Notes: a model not told the origin generated them from the sequence alone. DNA of 64,000 nt from Amaurobius ferox (GCA_951213105.1 OX578145.1:14746534-14810533), one strand, 5' to 3'. Shown: positions 38,283 to 51,124, counted from the first letter of the stretch. Translations and numbers: made by a program.

Positions 38283-40555
38283 CTGAAAATAGAAACAAAA
38301 TATTTCGGTTATAATTATCTTTCCACATGGATTAACACAAGTCATTTATTCAGAGTATATATATATATATCTTTCTAGACTAGTAAGTAGGTTGTTCTAC
38401 CTAAACCCCTGAACCTATGAACCGACTATCGTGGAGATGTGCGGGGAGAGTCGACTTACGATATCTCTAAATCTGAAAATATGTCTGTGAGTATGCATGG
38501 GTGTGTATGTGTCTGTCTCATCATCGAAGGGGAACTGTTTTCACCGAATTTCATGAAATTCCCTGGGGAGTCTTGAAACAGCCACATTTAAAATTGAATC
38601 TATGTTTCGAGTATTAAAAACCGGAAATTATCGATATAATTATTAAAAAACGTGAACCTTGCTTAGAGATAGCATTATGAAGATGATATTATTCTCGCAT
38701 ATTTATCTAAAAAAAAATGATATCATGTCTCTTAGCAACTGAATTAAATGCAATGTGTTTATACAGCAAACGATTTTTAATAAATATTTTCCGATTTAAA
38801 TTATTAAGAAATGTATATATTATTAATTTAATTGGAATTGCAGTTTTGACTGGATTTTGCAAATTACGGTCTTCATGTTTATAAATGGCGGGGATTAAAA
38901 TTTCAATTTCTTACGCCATCTGTTTTATTTTGCAAAGTTTTTTCAAATTCTTAAATTGTACTACGGGTACCCATACAATTTTGGCGCTTTTACTTTGGTA
39001 TAAATGGGTGCAATATCATATTTTTGTTAATTTGTTTACAAACGGGACCAGGATGTCTCATTCTTCAGATCTGTCTGTGAAGATAATTTTGTACAGAGAG
39101 AATAGATTCTTAAACATTTTAGTAGCATTGATTTAATTATTTTTATAGAATGCTATGAATATCAATATCACTTAGAATACTACATGAATTTGCACATAAT
39201 TGTGGAAAATTTCTTTTTGTCGTATATTCTTTACGAAGAATTTCTATACTGCTAATTTTGAATAAAATGTAGTTATTAGAGGTTCCATTCCAGCCAGAAT
39301 CCTAGAGGGACCACTTGGTACTCTCGTATTCAGTGTTAAGAGCGGTGCAGTTTGGATGGTTTTACGGTTAGATTTAATGATCTGAAAAGTGATTCTGTTC
39401 CGGGTTTCATCGAATTTTTAAACTTAGATAGATCCATAACGGGTCCACTCATTTCCAATAAAATTTATTCACACAAGTGTGACTTGATGTTACAGTTAGA
39501 AAAATTGCTTTCATATTTTTCCATAAGTTACATACATAGAGATTTCAAACAAACAATTCTAATTTAAATATTTTAATCTACATTTCACGAATTTAATAGT
39601 TTTATGAGGTTATTAAAGTTCCAAAACATCTGTATGTCGAAGTTCGTTATTAAGTGAAACTGTTAACTTTTACCGAGAAAAACTTTTATTTTTATTGAAT
39701 GTTTCCTTTTAAATTTGAAATGATATATGTATTGTAGTCAAGGAAGGCAATGAATACAAAGTTTATATTTTTAACTTCCGCTTAAGGTATGTTTTGTCAG
39801 TCGCTTAAGTTATTTATATTCAGTTTAAGTTATTTTTATTCAGGCGTGACTATTTTTATTTTAAAAATTTAAATCGTTTTATTATTTCCTCTTCAGACAT
39901 AGTGATGCAATATCATAATTTAACAATATGATAATTGCGAAACAATGGAGTAATGATCTATAAACAATTAATTTTTGTTAACATAATATAAGTAAAAATC
40001 TGAGAGAATGATGAAAATAAAAGTTAACAATTTACAAATAAAAATAATAAAGTATTAAGGAAACTATCGAATATGTTTTACTCTTTTTAAATGCCACTGC
40101 AGTTACTGATTTGTTAAAAAGTAGCTTGTATCAACTTTTTTTTACAATAAGAGTAACTGCTACATGTAAACATACCCATTTAGCTACCAAATCTAATTAT
40201 TTCTTAGTTTCCTGTCTTTCTGTTTTAGATTTAAGTACAATCTTATGTATAGTTATTTTTTGTGCCCTGTTACAAATTTTCTTGCGGGGCTAATCTTTTC
40301 TTATCAAAACACTTTTTGCTACTATGTTGTCTCGAAAATGCTCGCCAAGAATGCTCAAATTATCGCACATGTGACATTCATCCAATGCCATTTCTCTATT
40401 TGAATAGCTCACGGGCGCATTTTAAATTCTAATGGTAAGGACTTCATGTACCGATAGTGAGATCTCTAAAAAAAATCTCAATTTCAATATATATACATAT
40501 ATATGTGTATATATATAAATATAATACATATATATACATATATAAATATAATATA

Positions 40556-40590
<35 letters not shown>

Positions 40591-43500
40591 ATGTGGTAAC
40601 CGAAAAAGAAATAAGGAATAAAGTTAAAGCTTTTAAATATTAAATTCGTTAAGGATTGACATGGCCTTTAATTCATACATAGTGGATTAAGTATTTAATC
40701 GTACATTGCTAGTTGTGTCTTGGGCTTTGATCATATATCAAATGCTTGCATCAGTTATATGCACCGCCGTAACTCTTTGGTGTGCGGCTCCTTTTCGTAC
40801 ATCTGATTGCACTCACACATTATATAGATCTAGCCAGTATTTTTGGAACATTTGCACAATTCTTTAAGTCATGTTGTACAAGCTATATGTGCACATGTTG
40901 CACAAATCTGCTCACGTCCTTCTTAAGTCAAATCTTATTCATTATTTCTTTTCTGGTCTGCTCTTAAGTGAAATCTCCATAAATGTCTACTGGTATGCTC
41001 TTAAGTCAAATCTCCATTATTCTGTCTGCTTGATTCTCGGGTCACAGGCTGTGGTTCCCTCGTTGGAAGGGGGGGGAGGTAACTCCCCCTTTTCTTCCAT
41101 TTGGCGCTTATTGGTTACTCCTTCACCCAATGGCACCATCCCACATCTCGTAAGGCCCAGCTCAGCCGCTCTGTCATTTCCCCCTCAATTTATGGTCTTC
41201 TGACCTTTAGGTTCACGTAGTGATAAAATTCGGTACCAGCCAGACTACACGTATTGTCCGCCGTTTTGGCCACCATAAATTTACACATAAAAGTGTCTCA
41301 TCAAATGTGAGATCTATTTCTGGTCTCACACTATATATATAATTTGCTATCTGTGAAGACCACATAGCTAGATAAGAAAATAATTTTTTATTTACATTTT
41401 TTTTCAATTTTTTATAATTTTTTTGGCTGGATAACTCACAACTTATTATTTGCCATCATGTAATTGCTGTAAATTACAGAAGCCATCTGGTTCCTGCCAA
41501 AATACTATATATGACTCCAGACGAAATTATATTTGTTTTTACTTATTTTTCCTTTACTTATTTTACCTTTTTCTGTCTTGTTACACCTCCTCATTTGAGA
41601 TTTACAAACTATAAATTAGATTAACAAATCATTTCAGAGAATTTTAAATAATATAGATTATTTGTCAGTTAGAAAAGAGGTTTTTATTAATTAGAAACTA
41701 CGAATTATGTAAAATTTTGTATCTTAGCTTACGCTAATATGTTAGTATATGAATTTTGTATGTAAGAAGAAAAATTTGAATTCCACTTACATTGTAGATG
41801 CATTCCGGATCGATGACGCCCGGCATGTAAAAAATCTTGCAACCCGTCAGATCACTTTTACAAGATGCTCGTCTTTTCTGAAAATAAAAAGCAAAACAGT
41901 ATAATAAAGGCTTTGGTTCATGGTAACCAACATGGTTAAAATAGAATTTCAAAGACATTTAATATTTTAACAAAAAACACAATATTTGTAAGTTTGTTTT
42001 AAAAATTACAATTGTATTTTTTTGATAATTTTGTTTTTCATATCTTATGTCTGCATGTTAAAAGACTCATAATTATCATTATGATTCATCTCTCTATGCC
42101 TGTAACATGTGAAAAGAGTGATACGGTGAAATAGTTAATTTTGATCGATTTTAATGATATGGATCTTTATGAATAAATGAGATAGGGTCACTATTATATA
42201 ACTAAATTCTTAAAATGTTTCAATTGATAGTACCGTCGTATTGAAGAATTATCATCTTGGGAAACTCGATTTAAATCCATTTAATTTAGAACTTGTAATA
42301 TTGAAATAGGGTGTTTGTTTTTAATGGTGTTTTAGTGTATGGGTAACTGTAAATTAGAAAAATAATAATTAAAAGAAAATCCGTTTAACTGTTATCTATC
42401 TCAAATGGCATTTTATCCTGCGATGCACCGGTCAATTAAAGGTTTGATATCAGAAAAAAAAAAAACGGGAGTGTGGCTCAACTCAACGTTCTCATACAAG
42501 AATTTCTATTTTTTTAACCGTTACAAGATAGAATTTGAAAAATAGTTATCGAGGGTCTAAATTATTAAACTACAGCGTGATATCCTTCGCTTTAACCCTT
42601 TTCTTACGGGTGGGACAGCGACAATACCAAACGAAGAACCTCTAAAAATGTCAGGTATTTGACATATCCTATCCCAAACAGTTTGATCCCCCTTCGCAGA
42701 CATTGGCGTCCTCTCAAATACCTGTCTTTTTGAGAGGTTCTTCAAGGACGCCAATGCCTGCAAAGGGGGATCAAACTGTTTGGGATGGGGTATGTCAAAT
42801 ACCTGTCTTTTTGAGAGGTTTTTCGCTTGGGATGGGCGCTGTCCCACCCCTAAGCAAAAGGTTAAAGGACTTTTAAAGAATATTTGGATTGATACTACAG
42901 TTGGCAATGTACCCCACTTGGAAATTAACTTACCCCCCATGGAGTTGTATAATGGCATTATAAATTGCGGATATTTTTCACAATAATGATTGAAATTATA
43001 AAGTACCTTGATCATTGAGACATAAATATACTCTATCATGCAAGATTATGTCCAATTTTGTCTTATGGTGCAGTGTAAAAATAATATAAAATTTCGAATA
43101 AATTTCAAAGTTTACTCTGGAATTAAAAATGTTCTATCTAGTTCTAAATTTATTGGTGACAAAGCCGGATATAAAGTTTCTTGAAAATCCACTTATTTTT
43201 GGCTGCTATTGCGGACACAAGATATAGACCACAAATAGACAAACAGACATCACTAAAAAATAGTCAAATCATGTTCACAATCTACATGGATCAATGGTAG
43301 AACAAGGTACAAGATGATATTTTGATACGTTTCAAAGTACTTTAAGTGGAGTTAAGAAATTTGCCGCAAAAAATTAGATGAGTAGCATTCATGCGTAGAA
43401 CAATAGCTTACAAGTAGCACAATCTTCAAGCAAATAATAAATAGATACAACAGACGCTAAGTGGAAAGGTACAATTTTAGTGCAAGTGGTATTAATTGAT

Positions 43501-45804
43501 CGTGAAATAACTTTACCTAAATTCAGTACGAAATTTCTGTTTTTCCAGTAAAAGTTCTTTATACAATTTTAAAACTTAGAAAAATGTATTGTTTTTACAA
43601 TACACACTACGAATTGCGAGAATCAGGGCGTTTCGAAAAAACGTGTTATTGTATCATGTCCGAAGTTCGTGTCAATAACGTTTTAGAAAGTTTTGTTTGG
43701 GTTTCGAAGTTCTTCTATTTTTCGTTTTAGGTTCCTTCTACCCCATGTTCCGTTATGCCCGAATGATCCTCAAAGAAACACATTTTCGCACAAAGTCATA
43801 TCAAAGATTAAACGGGGCAGAATAATTTAGCACCACCACCCCTCTTATCAAATTATCGGTAGATGTTCGATTACATTATTTTCTTTCTCATTCTGCTCAT
43901 TTTACGTTATAGATTGTTTTCATTACACAATATAATCAAGGTATATTTTAGTTAATTTTCAGCGAAAATTTACACGTCTTGACCACATTTGAGTTGCTTT
44001 GAAATTATATTGTACCATTGCACTATATTTTATAAATCCTACGCTAGTTGCTATTTTGAGATATTAAACGGAACTGAAATAACAGCAATATTCCAAATAA
44101 ACTCGATAATTGACTTACAATAGGATCCTTGACGCGGTAGTTAAACTTGAATGCATCCATAATATCCTCCTCAAAGTATCTTGCATCAAATATTTCCACA
44201 AACTCTTCAACTCGGGCTCTGGGCTTGGGCAACGCCTCATCCAGTTCGAATCCAAGGTTATCCACTCCGCCCTCCTCCACGAATTCCTCAACAGCACTTC
44301 TCTTTTTGGACCTGCAAAAAAAATTACATATTACGAAGAGTTTTATGTATTTGGAAATAATTGGATTTGCACAAATTATTTTATTTAAAGTAAATGCCTA
44401 CATAAAATATTTTTATTTATTTGTCCATAGAGATTTATTTGCATGGGGCCGCGCTCTCTACCAGTTAAAGTCATAATTACAAGACACACTTTGATAAATA
44501 ATATACTTTCAATAAGATTTTTTTTTCGATATTTTACTTGAAGTTGTGTATATCCAGTAAGGACATTTCTTCTGACGTCCCTCTGGCAATAAAATGTATC
44601 AAATTTTTATGCCGTGACAAATGTTTACATTTTGTGTCCAATTGGCAGCAATTCTTTTAAAGTTTCTATAAGCAGAAAGTTTATATAAAATCACTTTTAT
44701 GGATGCATAGTGTTGGATGTAATACATCATGAAGAATATAAACTGTAACAAATGTAGGATGTCATGTTTAAGTAGGATCATATAACGCTAAAATCCTTCA
44801 TTTCACTCATCATCACCCTAAAGTGGAGATGATGAATAGTTAGAATCTAACGGAAGACAAAACCTTTACTATATTCTAGGGCTAATATCACACTGTACTC
44901 TGTTTGTGATATACACTGGATGAACATATTTTTCGATCAGCCTGTTAATACCATCTTATATGAGAATTTCAAATTCGATCCTCTTATCATGGGCGGACGA
45001 ATATTGAGAGAAACATATTAATTTTACATACATTGGAATTCAGTTGAAGATCCTGCTTAAACTTTAGAGAATAAATAGTTCCTTCTTAAAATTATTCTTA
45101 TTTCTTCTTAAGCTTTAATATTTAATCTTATGTCAAATATATGTTAAGAAGCAATACACAATTTGAGAAGTGTATTCAAATGTGTCTTGTCATTCGTTAA
45201 AAATAATTAACCTATTGATGTAAAACTCGAGGACAAACACAAGCACTTACAAAAACGAATAAACATTTCAAAATTATATTTAGAAAGTTTCTGTAGTAGT
45301 CTATACTACCCTATCAAGACATAAGATTCAAATATTTCAAGTAAATTTTAAAGCAAAATGACATAAAACCCTATCGTGCTGGAACTAGTGTTTGGCCCAT
45401 TTGCATAACATGGTATGTAATAATTTGCATAAATATATGTAGTGGAAATAGAGAAAATTTTATTCATACACGTCTTCAGAAACATTTTCAGGTAACGCCT
45501 AAGTGAAAACTATACACGAGATGGAGAGATGCGATTGAAGCTGATATTCGCTTTGTACCGAATAATCTTTATGCTATGCGAAACAGCATTCACACGATGT
45601 GATAAAATTCAAGACACACGTTTAATTAATACGGTTATATAAAAAGTTATGCATACTTGGGAATACACTGTTTAGGGAGATAATGGCAAACGGCTAATAC
45701 AAAGATGCTATTTCTGAAATCTTGGCGTTGTTATTTTTGCACATAAATCGATGGACTTACTTCTTGCCTCCGAAGAAACGTTTAATAGCTTTCCAAACCT
45801 TCAT
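38217..45804 (-). CDS. Four-exon gene for an unrecognised 129-aa cysteine-containing protein (proximal first exon)
   Basis: Spliced model on the minus strand: join(45804..45761, 44311..44119, 41877..41791, 38282..38217). Intron 1 is phase 2 and introns 2 and 3 are phase 0. Every donor reads GTAAGT and every acceptor is a T-rich tract ending CAG, so the frame stays open from ATG to TGA across 390 nt. The protein starts MKVWKAIKRFFGGKK. Residues 16-79 are acidic (17 Asp/Glu in 64) with a KKR cluster at 17-19. A KRR cluster lies at 80-82, followed by Cys85, Cys92, Cys105 and Cys129 (spacing 6, 12, 23), the last being the C-terminal residue. There is no hydrophobic signal peptide or membrane segment. 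An in-frame TAA lies ten codons before the ATG, and a TATA box about 100 nt upstream supports this as the true first exon. Dibasic clusters plus paired cysteines could fit a processed precursor, but without a signal sequence that is speculation. I do not recognise the family. Two further copies of exon 1 lie upstream. Confidence 0.8.
39251..40480. other. Intron 3 interior, AT-rich, no repeats or exons recognised
   Basis: Lies between exon 3 and exon 4 of the four-exon gene. No additional phase-0 exon with good splice sites was found, but a very short one could escape notice. Confidence 0.4.
40483..40590. repeat. (AT)n/(ATAC) microsatellite
   Basis: ATATATACATATATATGTGT-type tract with a long uninterrupted (TA) run ending at ~40590, within intron 3. 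Confidence 0.7.
40740..41330 (+). other. GC-richer island in intron 3, possible solo LTR
   Basis: Contains three imperfect copies of CTCTTAAGTCAAATCTCCAT (about 40920-41020), a G run GGAAGGGGGGGGAGG and C-rich stretches. The composition shift suggests an inserted element. No TG...CA termini or primer-binding site were established. Confidence 0.25.
41791..41877 (-). CDS. Coding exon 3 (KRR and three cysteines)
   Basis: 87 nt, phase 0 at both ends, between TTTTTATTTTCAG and GTAAGT. It encodes residues 80-108, beginning KRRASCKSDLTGC and ending PECIYN. The basic triplet immediately precedes the cysteine-bearing part of the protein. Confidence 0.75.
42596..42861. mobile_element. piggyBac-like MITE in intron 2, TTAA target site
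   Basis: TTAA at 42592-42595 and 42862-42865 flank ~25-bp terminal inverted repeats. The left starts CCCTTTTCTTACGGGTGG; the right, reverse-complemented, starts CCTTTTGCTTAGGGGTGG. Both continue GGACAGCG. The interior is itself largely palindromic (GGATCAAACTGTTTGGGAT and its complement). It has no coding capacity. TTAA duplication with CCCT-type ends is characteristic of the piggyBac superfamily. Confidence 0.7.
43040..44118. other. Intron 2 upstream part, no further features
   Basis: AT-rich DNA between the MITE and exon 2. I see no repeat copy of the window's families and no extra exon. Confidence 0.4.
44119..44311 (-). CDS. Coding exon 2 (acidic segment)
   Basis: 193 nt between a CAG acceptor (44312-44314, preceded by eight T) and a GTAAGT donor (44118-44113). 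Its first base G completes codon 15 (AA|G = Lys). It then reads SKKRSAVEEFVEE and continues to ...RVKDPI. It contributes residues 16-79, rich in Glu/Asp, with Phe/Val/Ile spaced among the acids as in an amphipathic helix. No known domain is evident. Confidence 0.78.
45761..45804 (-). CDS. Coding exon 1, proximal copy (1a)
   Basis: Forty-four coding nucleotides encode MKVWKAIKRFFGGK plus two bases of codon 15, then the donor GTAAGT at 45760-45755. The encoded stretch is strongly basic (Lys2, 5, 8, 14, 15; Arg9), with Trp4, Ile7, Phe10 and Phe11 between, so it could form a short cationic amphipathic helix. The start context has G at -3. The upstream frame closes at a TAA ten codons before the ATG. 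The leader between the TATA box and this ATG is about 80-100 nt. Confidence 0.78.
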
Positions 45805-45880
45805 ATCTTCAAAATATATCCAAATTACTTATTAATAAACGAGTCTTAGAATTTTCAGACAAGCAGCTTGAAAATTTGTC

Positions 45881-45951
45881 AGAAAATGATCTCCAAACAA
45901 TGAAAATATATAAACATCTCTCATTGGTTGCGAATGTTTATTGTGACGTCA
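45881..45951 (-). promoter_or_regulatory. Core promoter of exon 1a: CRE, CCAAT box, TATA box
   Basis: Reading the minus strand: TGACGTCA at 45951-45944, CCAAT at 45927-45923, TATATAT at 45912-45906, then an initiator-like TCATTT at 45889-45884. The order and spacing suit a regulated RNA polymerase II promoter about 100 nt upstream of the ATG. TGACGTCA is the full palindromic site bound by CREB/ATF-type factors. That such factors act here is inference. Confidence 0.6.
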
Positions 45952-46617
45952 CACATTCATTGTTGATTTAAAATGTTTAATTTTTTTCATTGTTTCGATT
46001 ACGCATTGTGACGCACGCTATTATTTTATTTTCAAAAGCATATTTTACCAGATGTTTTGTTTTGAATTAAATCGAAATTTACTACTTATGCACGATAGTT
46101 TTTAGTTTCAATTTTACCCTCCTGTTGATGCGAAGCGAGCACAGTCTATTAACTGTGTTTGCGAATCACAGTTTGTATTCCTTTTAGCTCAGACAACATC
46201 GATCATTTGAGAGAGCGCTCACATCATTTAGCGTTAATAGGATGCAGTTTTCATTAGAAGCTCCTCCCCGGAACGTGAGTCCTTTTGCGTGACGCCATTT
46301 TCATTTCTATTAGGAATTTCATGAATGTTGCAGGAAAAGTAGCTGCATCATTTTAATATCTACAATAATTGTATAACGTTTTAGTATAATTTTCTTGCTA
46401 TACCGTCTTGAAGCAGTCAGATTTTCGAATTTGTATTTCTTCCCCATGGGTGGAGAAAATGGGGTCTCTTCGAAAAATATTTCTTAATCTTCAAGAACAA
46501 AATCAAATCCTAACTCACTTCTAAATAATTTCTATATTTAGAAGATTGAATATTTTGTATTCTTATAGTATCAATTATGGGACAGAAATTACCGGAGCAG
46601 GATTTCGGATTTTTTCC

Positions 46618-47560
46618 ATGGAGTTACAAGTAATTAAACTCTATGCTTAAACTTCATCGAAAAACATCATCCTTATCTGTGTAAAATCAATGAATATTTC
46701 TTTCGTATCAGCTATGCAGACTCCATGAGCTAAATAATTTTGCGTTAAAGAAATACAGCAATTCTTATACAACTCATTCTACATATTTTGCTGTTTACAT
46801 TTTACACAGCAAAAAAATAGGCTTTACATTTTACACTGAAAAAACCAAGTGAAAAAATAGGCTTCGTTGCAGAAATAATCAAATTTGGATGATCATTTAA
46901 ACTCAAATATATTGAAATTGCGTTGTTTCAGTAAGTAGATGCACAGAATTTAAGCAAAAATAAAGCCATATTAGGATGGATACAACACTCAATATGAATT
47001 AAAAAGAACTTAAAAAAATCACGATTTTGAGACAAGATGGATGCCATATGTCATTTTGAAGTGGGTCACGTTATCCCTTCATAAAATTGTCACGTGATCG
47101 CTTCATATAAGAGGTGTAATTATTATTTTAATTTTTATTTTAAAAACTACTGAATATATTTTGCTGAAATTTTTTTTATATATTTTATGGGATAATTTAA
47201 ATATTACCTAAAATTTTCGAAGCAATTTGTGAATTTTAAATCCGCTTAAAAAATGTTTGAAAAATTAAGTCCCGTAGGGTTCAATGTATTTCATTTTTTC
47301 AACCCGGGTTCAATCCAAAACTAATTGGGTGATATTATTCATTTATATTCCCATAGGTTCCACAGACCGTCTCAACAACATACTAAAATTTCATTTTGAT
47401 AAAGTCCTTTTTACGGCAGTTGTCGTGCTAACGGACAGACAGATAGACAAACAGACAGACAGACAGATAGACATACAGACAGACAGACAGACAGATAGGC
47501 AGACAGACAGACAGAATGAACAAAGTCATAAACACTTTTCAACTTTGTTGTAAAGTGTTA
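46618..47560 (-). mobile_element. Family D repeat inserted in duplication unit 1
   Basis: Starts CCATGGAGTTACAAGTAATT, ends with the hairpin AACACTTTTCAACTTTGTTG...AAAGTGTT (47531-47559) after a (GACA)n tract at 47447-47514. Its presence in unit 1 only shows it inserted after the units separated, or was lost elsewhere. Confidence 0.6.
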
Positions 47561-47835
47561 ATAAAATGCATTTTACCGGTAATTTTGAAATTGAAGATTT
47601 TGACAGAAATACATGTTATAAATAGGTTTCAAACAATGCTTTGAATTCATCCCAAACTAATTTTGATAGTTTACAAGGAAAGGGTTTAGTTGTCGGAAAT
47701 TTTAAAATGAGTTGAGGGCCTTCTTAAGTACAGCTTTGGGGGCTGATTATAAAAAACCAAAACCGCATATATTTACCATATTTGCAACTCTTCTTACATA
47801 TTTAGTATCGATCAAGTATTAATCAAGTGAGAACA

Positions 47836-49250
47836 TTGAAATAGAGGAAAAGCAGCTTCACAGTATCTGGATTGATTGCAGGCTATTCTGATTTAAAGCA
47901 TGCCTTTTTTTTAGTTTAAACCATTTTTTAGGTTTATAATTTTAAACTAAAGTCTATACCAAGATTAAAACTAACAGGAATAAAAAATGTTTTTTTCTCG
48001 CGTAGGTGACAATTCAGCATGACGAAGTCAAATGTATTATACATTGTAGAGTAAAAAGACAACGTGAATATTGCATAAATATTATAGAAAGTGTCGCTAA
48101 GATAGATAAAAAAGCAGATTTAAAGAATCGAAAACAAAGCTTTTCCTCTTCCCCAAGTAGCACAATAAGAGAGAAAATTGCATTCCCTCAACTGTAGAGA
48201 TAAAAACATCCCAACGCTCTCTGGCTCTCTCTCTGCACTGAAAACCGTCTTTTGAAACTTATCGCCCACGTGACTGAAAACAATTTGACACGTGCTGGAT
48301 CCCCTGAAACTCTTCCTTTTTAGTAACTAGACGACCCAGGTCGGGGAGAAAAAGCTAAGAACTTCTTTTTCGGATATGATGCGCGGGACGTGCTAGACAG
48401 TTTTTAAATAAAATATATTGAATTCTTAATTTGATTGTAAAAAAATTCCAACTAAAGTGTCAAAGTGCTGAACTTTTCTAGAGCTAAGGAATGGCAGTCC
48501 ACGATTGTTTTTTTTAAGTCCATACACCAAAAACTGTTTGTTTGATGAGTTTTAAAATGACTCATACGGATAATATTTGAAGTTACTCATTTTGAAAATC
48601 TGTATAAGAAAAAACAAGCTATCGATTTTTTTTTAAATTGACTTTCTAGGGCTTTTGGAAATCTTTCTGTCTCTCGTTCAAAGAAAAAAAATTGATAGTC
48701 AAACTTTATAACTGAAGGAGAAGATACTTTTTTCTGCACCTCTAGATTTAACCCTGGTTTTAGAGGATTTTCACAAATATTAAGTATTTCGAATTTTCGA
48801 AAGTTTGGGCAGCGTACCGACATCGTTAGCTGCATAAAAATGAAGAAAAAACGCGAGATTCTAGGCCATGCTGGGACAAAGTCCTGGATGTGTTTTGGCT
48901 GAAAGATTGTACAACTTTATCTCAGAAGTAGGATGACCGAAAGCTAGATCCCTTTTCTTGTCAATCATTTTATTTTTGCAGATTTTGTTGCCAACCTTAT
49001 TCTGGAAGCCACCATTCACCTTAACTCAGAGCTACTTATTTTGTCTAATTTTACAATTTAATATCAATGGCGATGTTTACTAAACAGTCATTGGATCTTT
49101 TCAGAAACAGTGTATGCTCGCCAATAATACGGGTTTATTATTTGTGAATTGTATGTGTCCGTTCCTATTTTTGCAGTAAAATCTCAGGGTTGTTATTCTG
49201 TCTCAATTGAGCGTTTTTGTAGACTTACTTAAGCCGGGTAAATGCAAAAT
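47836..49250. other. AT-rich stretch upstream of duplication unit 1
   Basis: No repeat family or supported gene. A CT-rich patch (CTCTCTGGCTCTCTCTCTGC) lies at ~48218. Confidence 0.4.
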
Positions 49251-49254
49251 TTAT

Positions 49255-51124
49255 TGGATGATATTACTCATTTACATTCCAATATGTCCCACAGACGGTC
49301 TCAATAACATACTAAAATTTCATTTTGCTAAAGTCATTTTTACGTCAGTTGTCGTGCGAGCGGACATACAGATAGAATGAACATAACCACTTTTCAACTA
49401 TGTTGGAAGATGTTAAAAATTCAGATATATATCTACATCAATAAAACCCTCGACACATTGATTTCCAATCAAACTTTTGAAAGTGCGAAGACTCTTCTCA
49501 TAATTCCCAGCTCCTACTACTAGTTATAATTGAATTATTATTGAATTTTTCAAAAGGGCATTTTGAAAAGTTTTAACTCGATAATGAGCTCCTTCCAAAG
49601 GCACTTTTATTTGTCGTTTTAAAGCAATCTTATGTGCCGGCTGTGCGTATTTTAATTATTTATGTTTGAATATGTGTCCTCAAATATTCTAGAATTATGA
49701 AATGTAAAATAACGGAAGAAAATACTTGAACATATAGGCCATCCATTAAAATGCCACATTGTGGCTTAATAATGTGTATTTTAAGAGAAGGTGATTAATT
49801 AAATACATTAAAAATTATCTTCAGTGCGCTAATAAAACATCTTAGGAAATAGCATATAATTTGAAATAAAACACAACTAAATTTCTAAAGAGAGAAATAT
49901 GTGCGAGAATAGCAATTGAACATGGGACTTAAGGATTAAGAGATCATGTAATCCAAAATAATGCGTTCTGATACTGACTAATTTGGAAAATCGGATTTTT
50001 GTAAACTTCGCAAATGTAGAAATTTTAAAATAAATGATATGTTCAACGTGCAATTAATGTACATTCTCTTTAAAATTAGATTACAATTTACGGATACAGA
50101 GATGGAAAATGAACGCCGATATTTTCGTTGGCTAAAAACCGCTTGGTATAAAGATACTTCAAAATTCCAATTTATCACTGAATTATTAAATATATATATA
50201 TATATTTTACAATATTCGAATATTTTAGAATCATGCTCGAATTATCACCTTCTATTAAACAAAAAGGAAAACGAGCCAAGAATTTGCGTTTTAAATCGTG
50301 GGAAATACGTGTAACCTATATACAACTTAAACACATCCTATATGTCAGGACAGGAGTTAATAATATTGATTTATATTTTAATTGCGTTTAAATAAGTTAA
50401 GTGTTCGAATTTATAGGATGATTCAATCCTAAATTTTGGCAGATGTTCTGTATTGATTCATTTGATCATATCATTGCATTCATTGATGCTATGATTCTGT
50501 TACATTGTGAAGATTTTTCCTCAATCAGTAATTATTCATGTTCATTTTGACGGAAGTAATTATTCATTTTCTATATAAGCAATTATTCAATTTCTATATA
50601 AGCAATTATTCAATTTCTATATAAGAAATTATTACTGTTCAATTCTATAATATAAAATAGTGAATGGTTTTGAACGGAAATTGCATAGCATAATGTAGTT
50701 GTTTCCTAGTAAGACCCGTAGGCATTCTACGCTGTAAGTGATAAACAAAAAACACTCAAGAACACTTCCTACTTCTGTTGAAAGAAGCCTGAAATATTTT
50801 GAACTTTAGATATGTTAACGAAATGAGCGCAACACTCCGAATGCGTGCTATTTCAAATAATTACTCATTAAATTGTCAATCAATAATACTCATTAATTAA
50901 TCACTCAATAATACTCATTAAATAATTACTCATTTTACCCCAATTAATATGGCAATAGCACCCCAATAAATTTTTAAAGAAGGTCAGTGAGTGTACACGT
51001 AAAATCCTATTTACAGTAAAGGGGACATGCCCAATCGAATAAAAGTTGTTACAACGTCTCTAAGGAAGAATTTAAAACGAGGAAGATTAGGAATTCCAAA
51101 GTAAAGAAGAGTAGGAATTTAAAA
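49255..51124. repeat. Segmental duplication, copy I
   Basis: Begins with a D-type end (49255-49415) and continues through ATTCAGATATATATCTACAT at 49418, AGGCCATCCATTAAAATGCC at ~49737 and CACCCCAATAAATTT at ~50960. All of these recur in order at 58085-58250 and 59570-61620. Short tandem repeats of AAGCAATTATTCAATTTCTATAT (50555-50640) are specific to this copy. Confidence 0.6.

Larger units (their letters stand above)
44690..47835. repeat. Tandem duplication unit 1 (carries exon 1a)
   Basis: Matches 51125-54140 along its length. Shared landmarks are the ATCATATAACGCTAAAATC motif near 44780, the exon 1a block, a notch-like leader near 46100-46270, and the final 47565-47835 stretch, which resembles 53885-54135. 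A family D element (46618-47560) interrupts this copy where unit 2 instead carries a 5S-derived SINE and adjoining DNA. Confidence 0.65.

Noticed and set aside
42557..43039. 160-codon minus-strand frame in intron 2
   Set aside because: Most of it is the palindromic MITE, with the motif LSKRQVF repeated because of the inverted and duplicated arms.
44115..44476. Overlapping frames on both strands over exon 2
   Set aside because: Only the minus-strand frame starting SKKRS continues through intact splice sites into exons 1 and 3; the others are shadows.
38217..45804. Calling the four-cysteine protein a venom peptide or antimicrobial precursor
   Set aside because: Basic clusters and cysteines are suggestive, but there is no signal peptide and no recognised cysteine framework, so the function is left open.
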